Positions 9,251 to 19,848 of a DNA stretch of 21,477 nt are shown here, in pieces. Numbering within the stretch: position 1 is the stretch's first letter; each line of letters starts with the position of its first letter. The notes beneath the pieces are model-generated. The model ran no database searches. It saw only the letters and a program-made list of their open reading frames with translations, and was not told the DNA's origin. Origin of the DNA: Ichthyophonus hoferi. Lineage: Eukaryota > Opisthokonta > Ichthyosporea > Ichthyophonida > Ichthyophonidae. The position numbers were made by a program, and so were the translations under genes. The DNA lies in the NCBI GenBank assembly GCA_002751075.1, contig NAOQ01000289.1, forward strand, positions 30,500 through 51,976, in the 5' to 3' direction.

Positions 9251-9944
9251 TACTCTGCCGATGTATACTGGCCTGTCAATAATATCTAATCTAATCGATT
9301 AAATAATAAATTATATAATCTAATCAGAAAATAATCAATTATTTGTGTATTGGAATTATGCAGCGGTACCTATGCCTTAGTGTACAGCTTTACCGTAAAC
9401 TAGGGCATTTCCCATATCTACGAGCGTAAAAGAATTGAGAATTGGGATCCAAGTTAGTTCATTAGAAAAGGCCTATGCCTTAAAAGCCTATGACTCGAGC
9501 CATTCGGTATTCTTAATTTATTTATACCGAAATAAAACTTATTAGTTACTATTTATTAATTAGATTTGAGTCAAATGTTCAATTGGTTGCCTTTTGCGTT
9601 GTAATATTGATTTTATTGGTGCCTAATTAACCATTGTACATCGCTCCCCTGTAACAGGAATATCATTAGTGCCTGATAAAATTGTAAAAAGATTTTGAAT
9701 GTAAGGATAACATAGGTAATAAATATATAATATTACGTCAACCTTAACAAACCAATTCCCTCTTGTTAGTGTATGTATGCGTAGCACCGCTAGTTGTCCA
9801 ATGAACCTCAACTATAAGTAATTAAAGGATGGATCAAGTTAACCAATGAAATAGCGCAGTGCAGGGTTAGTTACGCTGTCATTAATAAATTAAAATAATT
9901 CCAATTACTAGCATAAAATTACAATAATATTTACATCTATATAT
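9251..9944. other. Non-coding stretch between the inverted repeat and the tRNA block
   Basis: AT-rich DNA with runs such as AATCTAATCGATTAAATAATAAA near 9285. CCTATGCCTTA occurs near 9369 and again near 9471. A CCAAT box lies near 9841. The 62-codon minus-strand frame at 9623-9811 has no recognisable family. Nothing is called. Confidence 0.35.
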
Positions 9945-10199
9945 ATGGGTATATATGTATATGTATATGCTCGTGTATGTGTATGTGTATGTATGTGTGA
10001 GGATTTTTTTCTTTAATGGTCCAACAATGATAATGAGTTGTAGTGCACATATTTCCAAGCAGCATATGAACATTAACCATTCATCCCATAATAAGTTTTT
10101 AACCAATAATTTATAATAATTAAATTAAATTAAATTAAACTTTTATAACAAATTAATTATATTACAATTTAATAGAAACATGTAAAGGGGACATCAACA
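9945..10199 (+). repeat. Duplicated block R4, upstream flank of the first tRNA
   Basis: Matches 19250-19552. After a GTAT/TATA microsatellite both copies carry TTTTTCTTTAATGG or CTTTTCTTTAATGG, then TAGTGCACATAT and GCAGCATAT(G/T)A. Both have AATTAAATTAAATTAAA before the tRNA. Substitutions and gaps are frequent, in contrast to the tRNA itself. Confidence 0.75.
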
Positions 10200-10271
10200 G
10201 GCGAATTAGTGTAGTGGTTAGCACCGCAGACTCTGAATCTGTTAACCCGAGTTCGAATCTCGGATTTGCCT
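10200..10271 (+). tRNA. tRNA-Gln (anticodon CTG), first copy
   Basis: All four arms fold. The acceptor stem is GGCGAAT with ATTTGCC (one G-T pair), the D stem GTG/CAC, the anticodon stem GCAGA/TCTGT and the T stem CCGAG/CTCGG with loop TTCGAAT. The anticodon loop CTCTGAA gives CTG, which reads the Gln codon CAG. The A box TAGTGTAGTGG and B box GTTCGAATC fit Pol III internal promoters. There is no intron and CCA is not encoded, as usual for eukaryotes. The 72 bases are identical to the copy at 19553. Confidence 0.95.
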
Positions 10272-10274
10272 ATG

Positions 10275-10278
10275 TTTT
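10275..10278 (+). terminator. Pol III terminator of the first tRNA-Gln
   Basis: TTTT begins four bases after the discriminator base. The six-pair hairpin TAACAT/ATGTTA (10278-10292) starts on its last T. Confidence 0.75.
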
Positions 10279-10292
10279 AACATTTAATGTTA

Positions 10293-10744
10293 TGTTACTC
10301 TATAATAATAAATGTAAATAACTTTTGGTTTTTTATTTTTTATATTTTTTTTTATAGTTAATTAGTTATCAATCCTGAGTAAGTTATCCATAGGGTTTAT
10401 GTAACATGATCCACATTGAATCTATGTTAAAAAAGGTCTATCTAATTTATTCGGGTATTTTTTACATAGCTATAATCATTTAATGTTACTAGCAATTACT
10501 ATTGCACATGTTGTCTGGAAGAATAGTTGGAGCAATCTATTGGTGTTGAATGCCCATACAAGATGATTAATCAAAAATAAAGCAACCAATGGCAGAAGTT
10601 CCGCAACTATATAATAAGCCAAATCAGATCACAGGCTTTACAGTCCAGCTTAACACAAATCCTGCAGCTTTTACCAATGACTCTACGGTCTTGCAAAAAC
10701 TAGAGGGAGCTACTGCAGGTCTATATTATTAAATTTTAGTGCAT
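10293..10744. other. Non-coding stretch after the first tRNA
   Basis: T-rich and A-rich runs near 10320-10355, then a CCAAT box near 10586 and TATATAA near 10608. The only open frame of note is the 47-codon one at 10589. No convincing match to the downstream flank of the second tRNA is seen beyond the first 30 bases. Confidence 0.4.
10589..10732 (+). CDS. Possible small ORF or first exon, 47 codons
   Basis: ATG to TAA encodes a peptide starting MAEVPQLYNKPNQITGF, with balanced amino-acid use and a higher G+C than its surroundings. A possible donor CAG/GT lies at 10718-10719. A CCAAT box overlaps the start and TATATAA lies just inside, so this may instead be a promoter. It stops just before the direct repeat at 10745. 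The family is unknown. Confidence 0.2.
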   Translation: MAEVPQLYNKPNQITGFTVQLNTNPAAFTNDSTVLQKLEGATAGLYY

Positions 10745-11260
10745 TATCCTAATATATACAAATTTATAAATTGTTTATTGTAAGATTTTAACATTAGATT
10801 GTCTTATACAATATCACAAATTAGAATCACGGTTGTTCTAGAATATTTATTTAGGTTGCATGATAGTAGTTTTTCTCCCTAGACAAAAACATAAACTGCA
10901 AATCAAAATGTACTGCAAATCAAATTATACTACTAACCATTCTTACTACATGAGGCATTGTTTCCTGATTAATTTAAGGTTGACCTTGAGGGGCAAACTA
11001 ATCTGATAGAAATTTTTTGTTTACCTTGTACTGTTTTCTCCATAAAGCGTTTATACAAAAAAAACTATAAGTTAACCCATATGTGAAATTATACTTCACC
11101 TGCTCTTGCAAGGTCATTTTAATGAATAAAAGTCATTTTCTAATTAAAAAAAAGTGCTTCGAACATAAATTTACATCCATTCCTTTAAATAATTTAGCAA
11201 AATTATGGGCATCCCATATGACTCTTCACTGTCAATAGAACTAATCAACTCAAATCTTGA
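10745..11260 (+). repeat. Direct repeat R5, left copy (possible terminal repeat)
   Basis: About 500 bp matching 17640-18150 in the same orientation: CCTAATATA at the left, TTTATTGTA(A/G)GATTTTA(A/G)CATT, GTTGTTCTAGA, CTGCAAATCAAAATG, CTGATAGA and ATAAGTTAA(C/T)CCATATG in order. The copies are about 6.9 kb apart and bracket the copia fossil and two coding-like tracts. They may be old long terminal repeats of one element, or a dispersed repeat present twice. Clear TG...CA ends or a target duplication could not be fixed by eye. Confidence 0.65.
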
Positions 11261-11273
11261 ACTGCACTGTTAG

Positions 11274-11943
11274 GAGGATTTCGAGCCATCTATAAGCCAG
11301 CAACTTTGGATTTTGTGCTTTCTACTTTGCCTGCAACTCTATCATATTGCGATACATCTCTAAAGTTTATTGATAGGCATTAGTACTCAACGCCCAAGAT
11401 GTCCATATCTAACACCTTCATCAAAATTCCAATACGAGGATAGGACTGACAAGCCAAAGGTTTCCCTAGAGATTGTGACACCACAACATTCTACTGATAT
11501 CACGACCAGACATTTTGCGTTCCTATTCAAGGTTATTAATTGATTTTTTACTGATAATGCATGTTCCAGAGTCTGCTATTCTCATCTACATGAGAAAAGT
11601 TCAGAATATATCTTTCTTAGAATGGCTCAATACCATCAAAATGCTAATGCAGGCATCATAGGGGACTTGCCTGTCTTACACATTTACCATCCAATGCCTC
11701 AGGTCATGACATTTCGGTCAGCAATAGAATCAATGCAGTCGTTTGTGTAATTCTGCATTAGGGTTTGGGTGTGTAACAATCATTTATTGTTGGATTTCTC
11801 TTCAACATTCTATGTTCCCAAATCTAAGTGAAATTGTTTGCCCAAAAGAACCAGATGTTAGCAGGCAACATGTTAGCACTTTACAGCAATTATTGAAACA
11901 CTACGCCTTCATTAAATGGCACAGTGATTTCATATGTTGCTAG
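11274..11943 (+). pseudogene. Decayed coding-like tract, family unknown
   Basis: Several plus-strand stretches have protein-like composition and raised G+C, for example FRAIYKPATLDFVLSTLP near 11280 and ESAILIYMRKVQNISFLEWL near 11570, with a 66-codon open frame at 11743-11943. They do not form one intact gene. I could not place them in a family. Lying inside direct repeat R5, they may belong to an old mobile element, so they are treated as a fossil. Confidence 0.35.
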
Positions 11944-12304
11944 TAAAAGAAGATTCTGACTTGAATTGAATCGGATCTGGTGAGGTGATTATTATGGTCA
12001 AAGTTTCTTCATTGGCGTGGAGTAGATTCTTGAAGTTGTATTTGGTATCATGAACTATAATTGTAATTTTTTCTACTTAAGCTATTCCAACCCCTATTCT
12101 TTTAAAATCGTCAGTATCAACTGAGATAAATGCTTTGACAATATCTATGATAGTAGGAATGTATGTATGTTGCATATGACCATATGCTAATATTTGCTGG
12201 TTTAAAACAATTTTCAACCCGAAATTTCTTTTATTTCTGGTCATAGTTTTGTAAAAGAAATTGACTGTTTTATGTCTCTGATTGGGCGCTTTCTGATATA
12301 TTTG
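11944..12304. other. Non-coding stretch
   Basis: AT-rich and without a recognised feature. A 99-codon minus-strand frame covers 12077-12376, partly in block R6, but has no recognisable domain and crosses a repeat, so it is not called. Confidence 0.35.
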
Positions 12305-12620
12305 GTTTATTGATATTCCTTTGTAGCTAGCCGTATGTATATCTAGAACCATAAAAAATGCTAGTACAGTTAGCATTATTTGGTATTTAAGGGTTTTTAC
12401 TAGCTAAGAGTTTAATCTAAGATATTCTGTGTATCATTTAACTGAATTTGTTCTAGATTGGTTCGGGATCTCTTTCATTAGCACAATGATATGTTTCCTA
12501 CATTTTTGACTATGTACCTAATACAGTTACTAAGAGAATGTCCCCATTTGTTAACTTATTAGATGTAGAAAATTTTATATAATATTTATAATAATATATG
12601 TGTAGCATAGAGTATCCTTG
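12305..12620 (+). repeat. Repeat block R6, copy B (partner 6595-6925)
   Basis: Contains the same GTTTATTGATAT and CTAGAACCATAAAAAATGCTAG landmarks as copy A. It lies upstream of the copia fossil, whose other side continues with block R7. Confidence 0.6.
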
Positions 12621-13029
12621 CTTGAGTACCGAACATGCAATTATTCTAGTTGCTCTTGGTGCTCTACAATTGTAAAAATATTGAGAAGTATTCGATCAGA
12701 TTGTCTAATCAGAAATTTTTGATTGCGATTTCAGATCAGAGATTTTGGCTATAACAGTTGCAAATCTCCACCAGGTGATAATCTGACCTAATTCACTGGA
12801 ACTATGTTATTAGATTACTGATATTCACTTTTATTTTCAAACTTAAGTCAAATTTTCATGCAATTCCATTTTATAAAAATGTGATAACAATTTAATGAGC
12901 GGTTGAACTTTACACAATTAATAAGTTCGTTATTTTTTTGTTATATATGAAGCTGATAAATATTAAATAGATCGGCGCATTTGTTCATATTCAAATAAAA
13001 CTTTTATGGTAACCTTAAGAAATGACAGC
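12621..13029. other. Flank of the copia fossil
   Basis: Between block R6 and the first recognisable copia sequence. It carries the second copy (about 12684-12715) of the ATTCGATC/GATTGTCT motif seen near 4505. A gag-like open frame is not recognisable here and no LTR could be delimited. Confidence 0.35.
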
Positions 13030-16000
13030 AACAAGAAGACTTGCCAAGCATGTGAACATATTGGACATACTTTAATTCAATGTTATACATTCAAGCAGCT
13101 CCTTTAAGACAGAAGCCAGTCTACAAAAAACAACTACAAAAATCAGTAGAACACAAGCAAGTAATTTAATAGCAGGTGATATGAACAGAAACCAACAGCC
13201 CATCAAAAAATCAGAAAAATGGTGCCTATATCATAATTCATTTTATTTGAATGAGGAATGTAGGAATAAGAAAAAATTTTAAATCTTATTTATCACTATC
13301 TGATGGTCATTTTCCATTGGATTTCTTTTTCAATAATCTAAGCTCTTCAAATCCCCAAAATCAATTTATTTCTATTTTTTTTGACAGTGGAGCTACTCAA
13401 CACATGTCCAGATCAGCAGCCATTCCCAATAATTACATTCCTTCTACAGCATCTCATTGTGTGACTTGGGGTGATGAATCAACATCCTCATGCCTTGGTG
13501 AGAGATCACTACTTTTCACTTCCATACTAAATGGCAAAACAACATCTTGCAAATTCAAACAGGTTCTTTACGTGCCTGACTTGGGAAATCCAGTTTTCAT
13601 GTAACTCAGCATTTTAGAGGACAAAAACATGCAATTTACACATCCTGCAAAAGAAATCAATCACTTAGGGCAGGGCCACAGAATGAAAGTCCAGTTGTTG
13701 AGGGTAGAAGGGAAAGTCGGCTATACAAATTATAAATTAGAATAGCAGATGAATACTCAGCCCTTTCAGTTGCATTATCTAGCCAAATTGATATAAAAAC
13801 CTAGTATTTCTGCCTTGTTTATTCAGTTAAATATACAGTCAAGAATTATTTCCCAGATTCAGATGGCTGCAATTCACAAAAATAGTTTTATGATATTTGT
13901 CTTCAAGCTAAGCAAATAAAAACGCCAATTAAGCTATACATTTTTAATGCCACGCAGATCCCTGTTGTTATTAATTCATATCTAGTAGATTCAGTTAATC
14001 AAAAGCAATACCTGGTCACTTTTATTGACGAATTCTCATGTTTTTCTATTGTGTATTTTCTAGCCAACACATTAGATACATTCAAAACATTTATATGCTA
14101 TCATAAGCCATTTATTGCAAAACATAATTTTCTAACTGGATGTTTACAGATGAATGGGGGTAATGAATACACCTCCAAGGCATTCAAAAATTATTTTTCT
14201 CAGCATGATATCACACCATTTGTCAACAATATATAACTCACAATCCAATGGAGGTGTAGAGAATTTTAATAGGACAGTTTTAAACATTTTTAGGTGTTTC
14301 CTTTTGAATTCCAATCTTCCATATTCCTTTTGGGCTAAAGCTATTTCTACAGCCGTTTACATTCAATCAATGTGCATTACAGCAACAATCATCAGTACAT
14401 TCGCATTATATGCACAATGGAATAATGGCAAAGTACTACCAATTAAACAACTAAAAATATGGGGATCACCTTGTTTCATCATGAAGCATCATCCGTCTAA
14501 GCTTTACTCTTGCTCTCTTTAGTTGGCATAACGGTAGGCTATGATGCAACGTCAAAGGCATATCACATTTAGATACCAGGAAAGTACTCTTTAAAAATTA
14601 GTCAGGATGTAATATTCAATGAACATGCTATTATCTATCCAAATTCACTTTCCACATCATCCAATAGTGATAATTGTGATTTTGATCACATATTCTTAGG
14701 ACAATCTACACCTCCATCAATTTCATTTCCAGAAAACTTTGACATCTACCTAAAATTCAACACTTAACTCTGCAGCCATAAGTGCATTTAGATTAAACCC
14801 TCCTTTACCACATTCATCTGCAAATCTAGATTGTAAATTATTTTTTTCTAATACATTCTAACAAGCTCAAACATTAAAAAAAGCTTTAAATGGAAAGAGG
14901 TTGTGTTCGCAGAGTACACGCAACACATGGGCAATGACACATGGGCACTAGTTCCATTTCCAGCCAATGTAACAGTAATTCCTTGTCAATCGGTCTTTAA
15001 CATTAAATATAACAGAGATAGATCAATTCTACAATATAAAGCTAAGCTAGTAATCAAAGGGTTTTATGAATAAATTAGTGTTAGGTACCAGCATGTTAAA
15101 TCTCTAGTTACAACAATAATAGAAATTTGTTTTAAGATTCTATATACAGTCACAATGAACATGAAAACGGATTAGATTGATGTCGTGAAGCATTTTTAAA
15201 TGGCATTTTAATTGATGATGTTAACATGGCACAATCATCAGACTATGAAGACTCTGAACAGCCATTTTTTGCTTGCAAACTACAGAGAGCTTTGCATGCT
15301 TTAAAGCAGGCTGCTATAACCTGGTATCTGGAACTCCATTACTTAAAGATTAATGGATTTACCTCTGCTAATGCTGATTTACGTTTATTTACAAAGGACT
15401 GTGGTATAGACAAATTCATTGCTTTAATCATTGGGGTCAATAATATATGCATTTCCAGAGCAAGTCAAATTCTGATTGCTGACATTTATCTGGACCTTAA
15501 CAAACGTTACAGATCCAAGTATTTAGGTTTACCAACGTTATTTATTGGTATAAAATTTCAATGCACATCAACTGACATCCATATTAGTCAATCACCTTAT
15601 ATCCTTTAAGTTACCAATCATTATAATTTTTTTCACATTAGCACAAGAATACAGTTATTCCATGCAATAAAGGGCAACCTGCCAATATTACAGGCAATGC
15701 TTTTGCACCATCCAAATGATGTAGTCAAATATCTATTAATAATTTGTATTTTGTCATAGATTTCGCACTGTACATGCCCCAATATCGCATATACTAATGG
15801 TTGGTCAACTCTGGCATCCAAGTAGCCAATAATACATTACATAAAAATTGTTATTAATACACTGCTCTATTTTTTTCACTTTTTAACAATTGGTATACAT
15901 TATAGTACTAGCACAGGTCAATTGCATGGATATTCTGAATCTGATTTTGTTAAGAATGAAATTGCCTGCAAATTTACTAGCAACTACTTTTTTTATGTAC

Positions 16001-16180
16001 AGCAGGGTGACTTTCCATTAGTTGATGATCCAAACTACAGAACCTTGTAACACTTTCTGCAATGGAGGCAGAATACAATGCATGTTCTGATACTGCACAA
16101 GAGTTTACATGGCTTTCCAAGCTTTTCTCTGAATTGAGATGTGTTTCAAAACCATTCACTCTGAATGAGCACGTAGTTCA
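13030..16180 (+). mobile_element. Ty1/copia LTR-retrotransposon fossil (broken)
   Basis: Parts appear in the copia order on the plus strand. A CCHC zinc knuckle (13042-13083) is followed by an aspartic protease with DSGATQHM (from 13383) and a copia-type VLYVPDL segment. Integrase core and C-terminal parts cover about 13990-14650, reverse transcriptase about 14900-15610 (including an ALHALKQA-type motif near 15290) and RNase H to about 16170 (EAEYNA-type motif). Integrase before reverse transcriptase separates Ty1/copia from Ty3/gypsy. The copy is old, with many inactivating changes, and cannot be functional. Its LTRs were not identified with certainty; R5 (10745-11260 and 17640-18150) is one candidate pair. 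Blocks R6 and R7, close together in copy A, flank it, as expected for an insertion. Confidence 0.88.
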
Positions 16181-16317
16181 GCAGAAGTCTTAATAACAAG
16201 TGAATTATAAAATGATTAGTCTTATATTAGTTAAATCGCGTAACATTTCCATCCAGGTAAATTAATTTGTAAATAGATAGTATGTCAGTACTTTCATTAA
16301 TGAGGTAGTTAGCTAAA

Positions 16318-16560
16318 GAGCCATTCAAATAAAGATAACATAATATTAGAGTATTGAGATAAGATCAGACAGTCCCAGTGGGTTTCTGTAAGCTTTCATG
16401 AATTGCGTTAACCAATAAAAATCTTCATGATCAGTTTCAGTTATAATAATGAATACAACTACACAGGGCTAACCACAATTAACTCACATAATAAGCAAAA
16501 ATTGGGAAAGTATAAATGGAAATGAAAGCAACTAATAGAGTTCTTTGCTTACACACATCT
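16318..16560 (+). repeat. Repeat block R7, copy B (partner 6995-7200)
   Basis: Begins AGCCATTCAAATAAAG and carries AAGATCAGACAGTCCCAGTGG, a CCAAT box near 16425 and TATAAAT at 16511-16517. It marks the resumption of the older sequence to the right of the copia fossil. Confidence 0.55.
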
Positions 16561-16849
16561 GCTAGTTACATACATTTGGCACTCATGTCATCAAAATACA
16601 AATATTAATAACACACAAAACTTTGCATTTAATTATGTAAATAATCAATATCACTATATATATATGCATATAATCATTGCATTATTATTGTAATGTCTAG
16701 TTTATCATAGGCACTTGAGTACGATAACCAGTACCCAGATCTCTTGGTTGTCCAGGAGTCAGAGAACTGTTTACTAACATAAAATAGTGCTAATAATTAT
16801 TATTTACATTATAATATAGCACATCTCTCTTCTTACCAATTGGTCTCAT
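16561..16849. other. Non-coding, AT-rich stretch
   Basis: Holds a short TA run near 16655-16668 and no recognised feature. Confidence 0.35.
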
Positions 16850-17369
16850 TCTGCAATATCCATATTAACACCTAACTGCATCAAAGCATTAATTCCCCCA
16901 GAATTAGAACAGAGATGTCATTACTACAGTCAGTTGCCCAGAGAGTCAGCATACACGCCTTCTATAGGACCTCTACTACTTCAACCGAGTCTTGAAGACA
17001 GGTCATACCAATTAGCTATTACTCCCATTAGCCCAGCAAGAACTATTATGCAACATTCCATTGGAGATTCCAAAACAATTGAACAAGTCAATAGAACTAC
17101 CACAAATGGCTATAAAATATAATACCTTTTCTGTCCCCATAGATGTTGAAAATGCATCTATTCAATCGATCATAGACGCTGAAGGCGTTTCGAAAAAAAA
17201 AATTAAGCCTATTTACATTCAGTATAATGATGTCACAAGTCAACATTGCGTGATAAGATTGTAATTCACGCTGTCAGTAGCGGACTTAACACATCAGATA
17301 TTTTAAGAAAGGCGTTCTCACCAGAAGATTTCAAGAGAGTAATATTGTCACTTTATCTATATGCTTTTT
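16850..17369 (+). pseudogene. Second decayed coding-like tract, family unknown
   Basis: Plus-strand stretches with protein-like composition: ELEQRCHYYSQLPRESAYTP around 16900-16960, an open part around 17120-17260, and SDILRKAFSPEDFKRVILSL around 17297-17356. They are not one intact frame. The family is not recognised. Like the tract at 11274 it lies inside direct repeat R5 and may belong to the same old element. Confidence 0.35.
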
Positions 17370-17639
17370 GATTGGTGTGAATCTTATTTCTTTTGTTTGT
17401 TTACATAGCATCACATTATCTATCTCACACGCATATTATTATTTTCTTATTAGCATTTATTAAATTAAGGGGGGATACTATGTGTCAATCCTTTATCAAA
17501 TATTTATTTAGTTATGCATACACAGCATTTAAATTAATAATTAATGCAATCACTTTTCCTACATGTCTTTGCATATAACTACACAATTGAGATGCACATA
17601 AAATTTACAGCATTATACTTGCATAATATTTTGTTCTCA
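17370..17639. other. Non-coding stretch
   Basis: AT-rich DNA with GGGGGATACTATG near 17469. A purine run shortly before the right-hand R5 copy would be expected of an LTR element, but this short AAGGGGGG (about 17466) lies 170 bases away from it and is weak support. Confidence 0.3.
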
Positions 17640-18150
17640 TAATTGCCTAATATACCAGTTTAAAAAATTATTTATTGTAGGATTTTAGCATTGGATTGTC
17701 ATATATAACATCACAAATGAAAATCACAGTTGTTCTAGATTATTTAGTTGGTTTACATGATAATAGTTTTTTTCCCTAAACAAAAATATAGCTGCAAATC
17801 AAAATGCGCTGTCAAGCATTTTTACTACATTAGGGATTGTTTTATGATTATCTCAAAGCTGGCCTTGAGAGAAAACCCTTTCTGATAGATGTTTTTCGTT
17901 TATTATACACTGTTTTTTTCCATAAATCTTTTGAACAACCAAATTATAAGTTAATCCATATGCGAGCATATACTTCACTTGATCTCACTTTTCATTCTAA
18001 CGACCTGAACGTCATTTTTTAACAGAGTATTTCTAACATAATTTTATATCCATCTTTTAATTATCTAAACACATCTTTGTCTTTGCATGGGAGTGACTGG
18101 GTACCTTCAATAACTCAATCATCTAGTTATCAACTAACAACTTGCTGTAC
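17640..18150 (+). repeat. Direct repeat R5, right copy (partner 10745-11260)
   Basis: Aligns along nearly its whole length with the left copy, with about one difference every four or five bases by eye. If these are long terminal repeats, that divergence means a very old insertion. The 61-codon open frame at 17837-18022 is not kept in the other copy and is not called. Confidence 0.65.
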
Positions 18151-18214
18151 AACTAACTGAACTCTCCAAACCTTAATTTTGTTTTATGGGATTAGTCTTT
18201 TACTTTTGTTGACT

Positions 18215-18960
18215 TGTTGAATAATAATAATAATATATCTTAGCGTATCTGTACTCCATGTATACAAAGAAACATGTTAAAGCTGCCACAGATTTAATAT
18301 AATATTATCAATGATAATCATACTATGCTATATTTAAAAATCTCAAACTTCAACACATCCACTTTGTCAAGTGTGTTTGGGCCTTCCTACCTGATGTCAC
18401 TGTTGCAGCACAAGGATCAATTCAGGGCATTTGTATTATGATTCAATAATCATACTTAGTTTTAATGCATCAAAATTAACAGGTGTGAGTTGTCTTCTGT
18501 ACACAAAACATCAACTATTTCAAGTAATTTATTACTGTATAATTATGTATTTATCATGGTACTTATTGTTTAATTCTTTAACTATTTATATATGTACACT
18601 TATTGATAGGTGTAAAGCAGTAACTTGGTGAAATTAAAGCCACAAGCCTAACTACGTGCATTCAAATTAGTCTAACCAATTATATATATACTTATATCAC
18701 CTTTTTTTGGCACTGATACAATGAGTGCTTAACATAAATGTCTTTAATTAAATTATTGGTATCTATACATAGTCACCAATAGCAAGTCCTCATGTGAATA
18801 AAACAAATGATAAGGAAACCTTTCTTAAATGCAGAAAAGGCTAGTTCTACAAAACATAATTTTATTTGTGCTATTGAAAACTATACTTACTTGCAAATGT
18901 AATTTTAGCATTTAGGAATAAACTTAATTGAAGTTTATAAGTAATATTCTTAACATTGGA
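18215..18960 (+). repeat. Duplicated block R1, copy B (partner 5075-5860)
   Basis: Colinear with copy A. It follows the right-hand R5 copy almost directly and leads, with little extra DNA, into block R2. An ATA-repeat (near 18221-18235) lies at its left border. Confidence 0.7.
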
Positions 18961-19002
18961 GTGGCCATAACTCTTGGTAAGGAAAGATAGTAAAAATGTT
19001 AG

Positions 19003-19155
19003 TGTTAGGAAATGAAAGTGATACTGAGACTCCCCTAAACCACAATGAGAAATGCCTTAGCATTAAGCCCTCAGGATCAACAGACAGGCAAATGCTGTAG
19101 CTTCTACATCAGAAGATCAACCAATGAGTATTGATGTCATTTCACTACCATCACA
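19003..19155 (+). repeat. Duplicated block R2, copy B (partner 7573-7698)
   Basis: Shares AGACTCCCCT, CCACAATG, CTCAGGATCA and CATCAGAAGATCAACCAA with copy A and carries about 25 extra bases in the middle (about 19080-19105). Confidence 0.75.
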
Positions 19156-19221
19156 AAAAAATACCCCTTAAGGTGTTCCCTCTCCTTCTAAATTAATATA
19201 GGTAACAGGAGCATTCATGTC

Positions 19222-19552
19222 TCTACTTATTATTACCAGATTGATGCATTTGTAGATGTATATATATATATATGTGTAAAAATGCCTTTTCTTTAATGGC
19301 CCACCAATAATGATAACTTTTAGTGCACATATGTCTATGCAGCATATTAGCAATAAATATTGGTGTTATATTAGAGTTTTAGCCAATCCTTTAAAGTAAT
19401 TAAATTAAATTAAAATAAAATTTATAGCAGATTAAATATATTAAAATGTAAACGAAAAAAAAAAAAAAAGCCCTATATTCTACTCTCTACAGTATAATTG
19501 TAATCTATAGAGTATAGTATTATTTGTTATAAGTATTTTTAGAAACTCAACT
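19222..19552 (+). repeat. Duplicated block R4, upstream flank of the second tRNA
   Basis: Partner of 8645-8710 plus 9945-10199. It holds a TA microsatellite (about 19259-19273), CTTTAATGG, TAGTGCACATAT and the AAATTAAATTAAA run. A 15-base A run (19455-19469) and about 70 further bases before the tRNA have no clear match in copy A. Confidence 0.7.
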
Positions 19553-19624
19553 GGCGAATTAGTGTAGTGGTTAGCACCGCAGACTCTGAATCTGTTAACC
19601 CGAGTTCGAATCTCGGATTTGCCT
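19553..19624 (+). tRNA. tRNA-Gln (anticodon CTG), second copy
   Basis: All 72 bases equal the copy at 10200-10271, so every stem, the CTG anticodon and both internal promoter boxes are intact. The flanks on both sides have drifted strongly, which indicates selection or gene conversion on the tRNA itself. Both copies are probably transcribed. Confidence 0.95.
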
Positions 19625-19627
19625 ATA

Positions 19628-19631
19628 TTTT
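19628..19631 (+). terminator. Pol III terminator of the second tRNA-Gln
   Basis: TTTT begins four bases after the discriminator base, as in the first copy. The hairpin TAGCAT/ATGCTA (19631-19645) follows. Confidence 0.75.
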
Positions 19632-19848
19632 AGCATTTCATGCTATTAACAAATATTGGTTAGTTAATTGGCGTTCAATCAGAAAACAAAATTAAGTAAT
19701 TTTTAGGCTTTAAGCCATATGTTTGATTGGATGGTTTTTACTAATGGTTTTAATTGAAGTATTTCAACTACTACCAGCATTAGGCTGCTTGCTTCATGAT
19801 ATCTTGTACGAAAACACTATAAATCTAGATTTCGATATATATATATAT

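Noticed and set aside
12077-12376. 99-codon minus-strand frame
   Set aside because: At this base composition I estimate about 0.08 stops per codon, so one frame of this length is expected by chance in 21 kb. It has no domain and crosses repeat block R6.
15633-16159. Two minus-strand frames of about 60 codons (15633-15821 and 15977-16159)
   Set aside because: They lie antisense within the copia fossil and have no family of their own.
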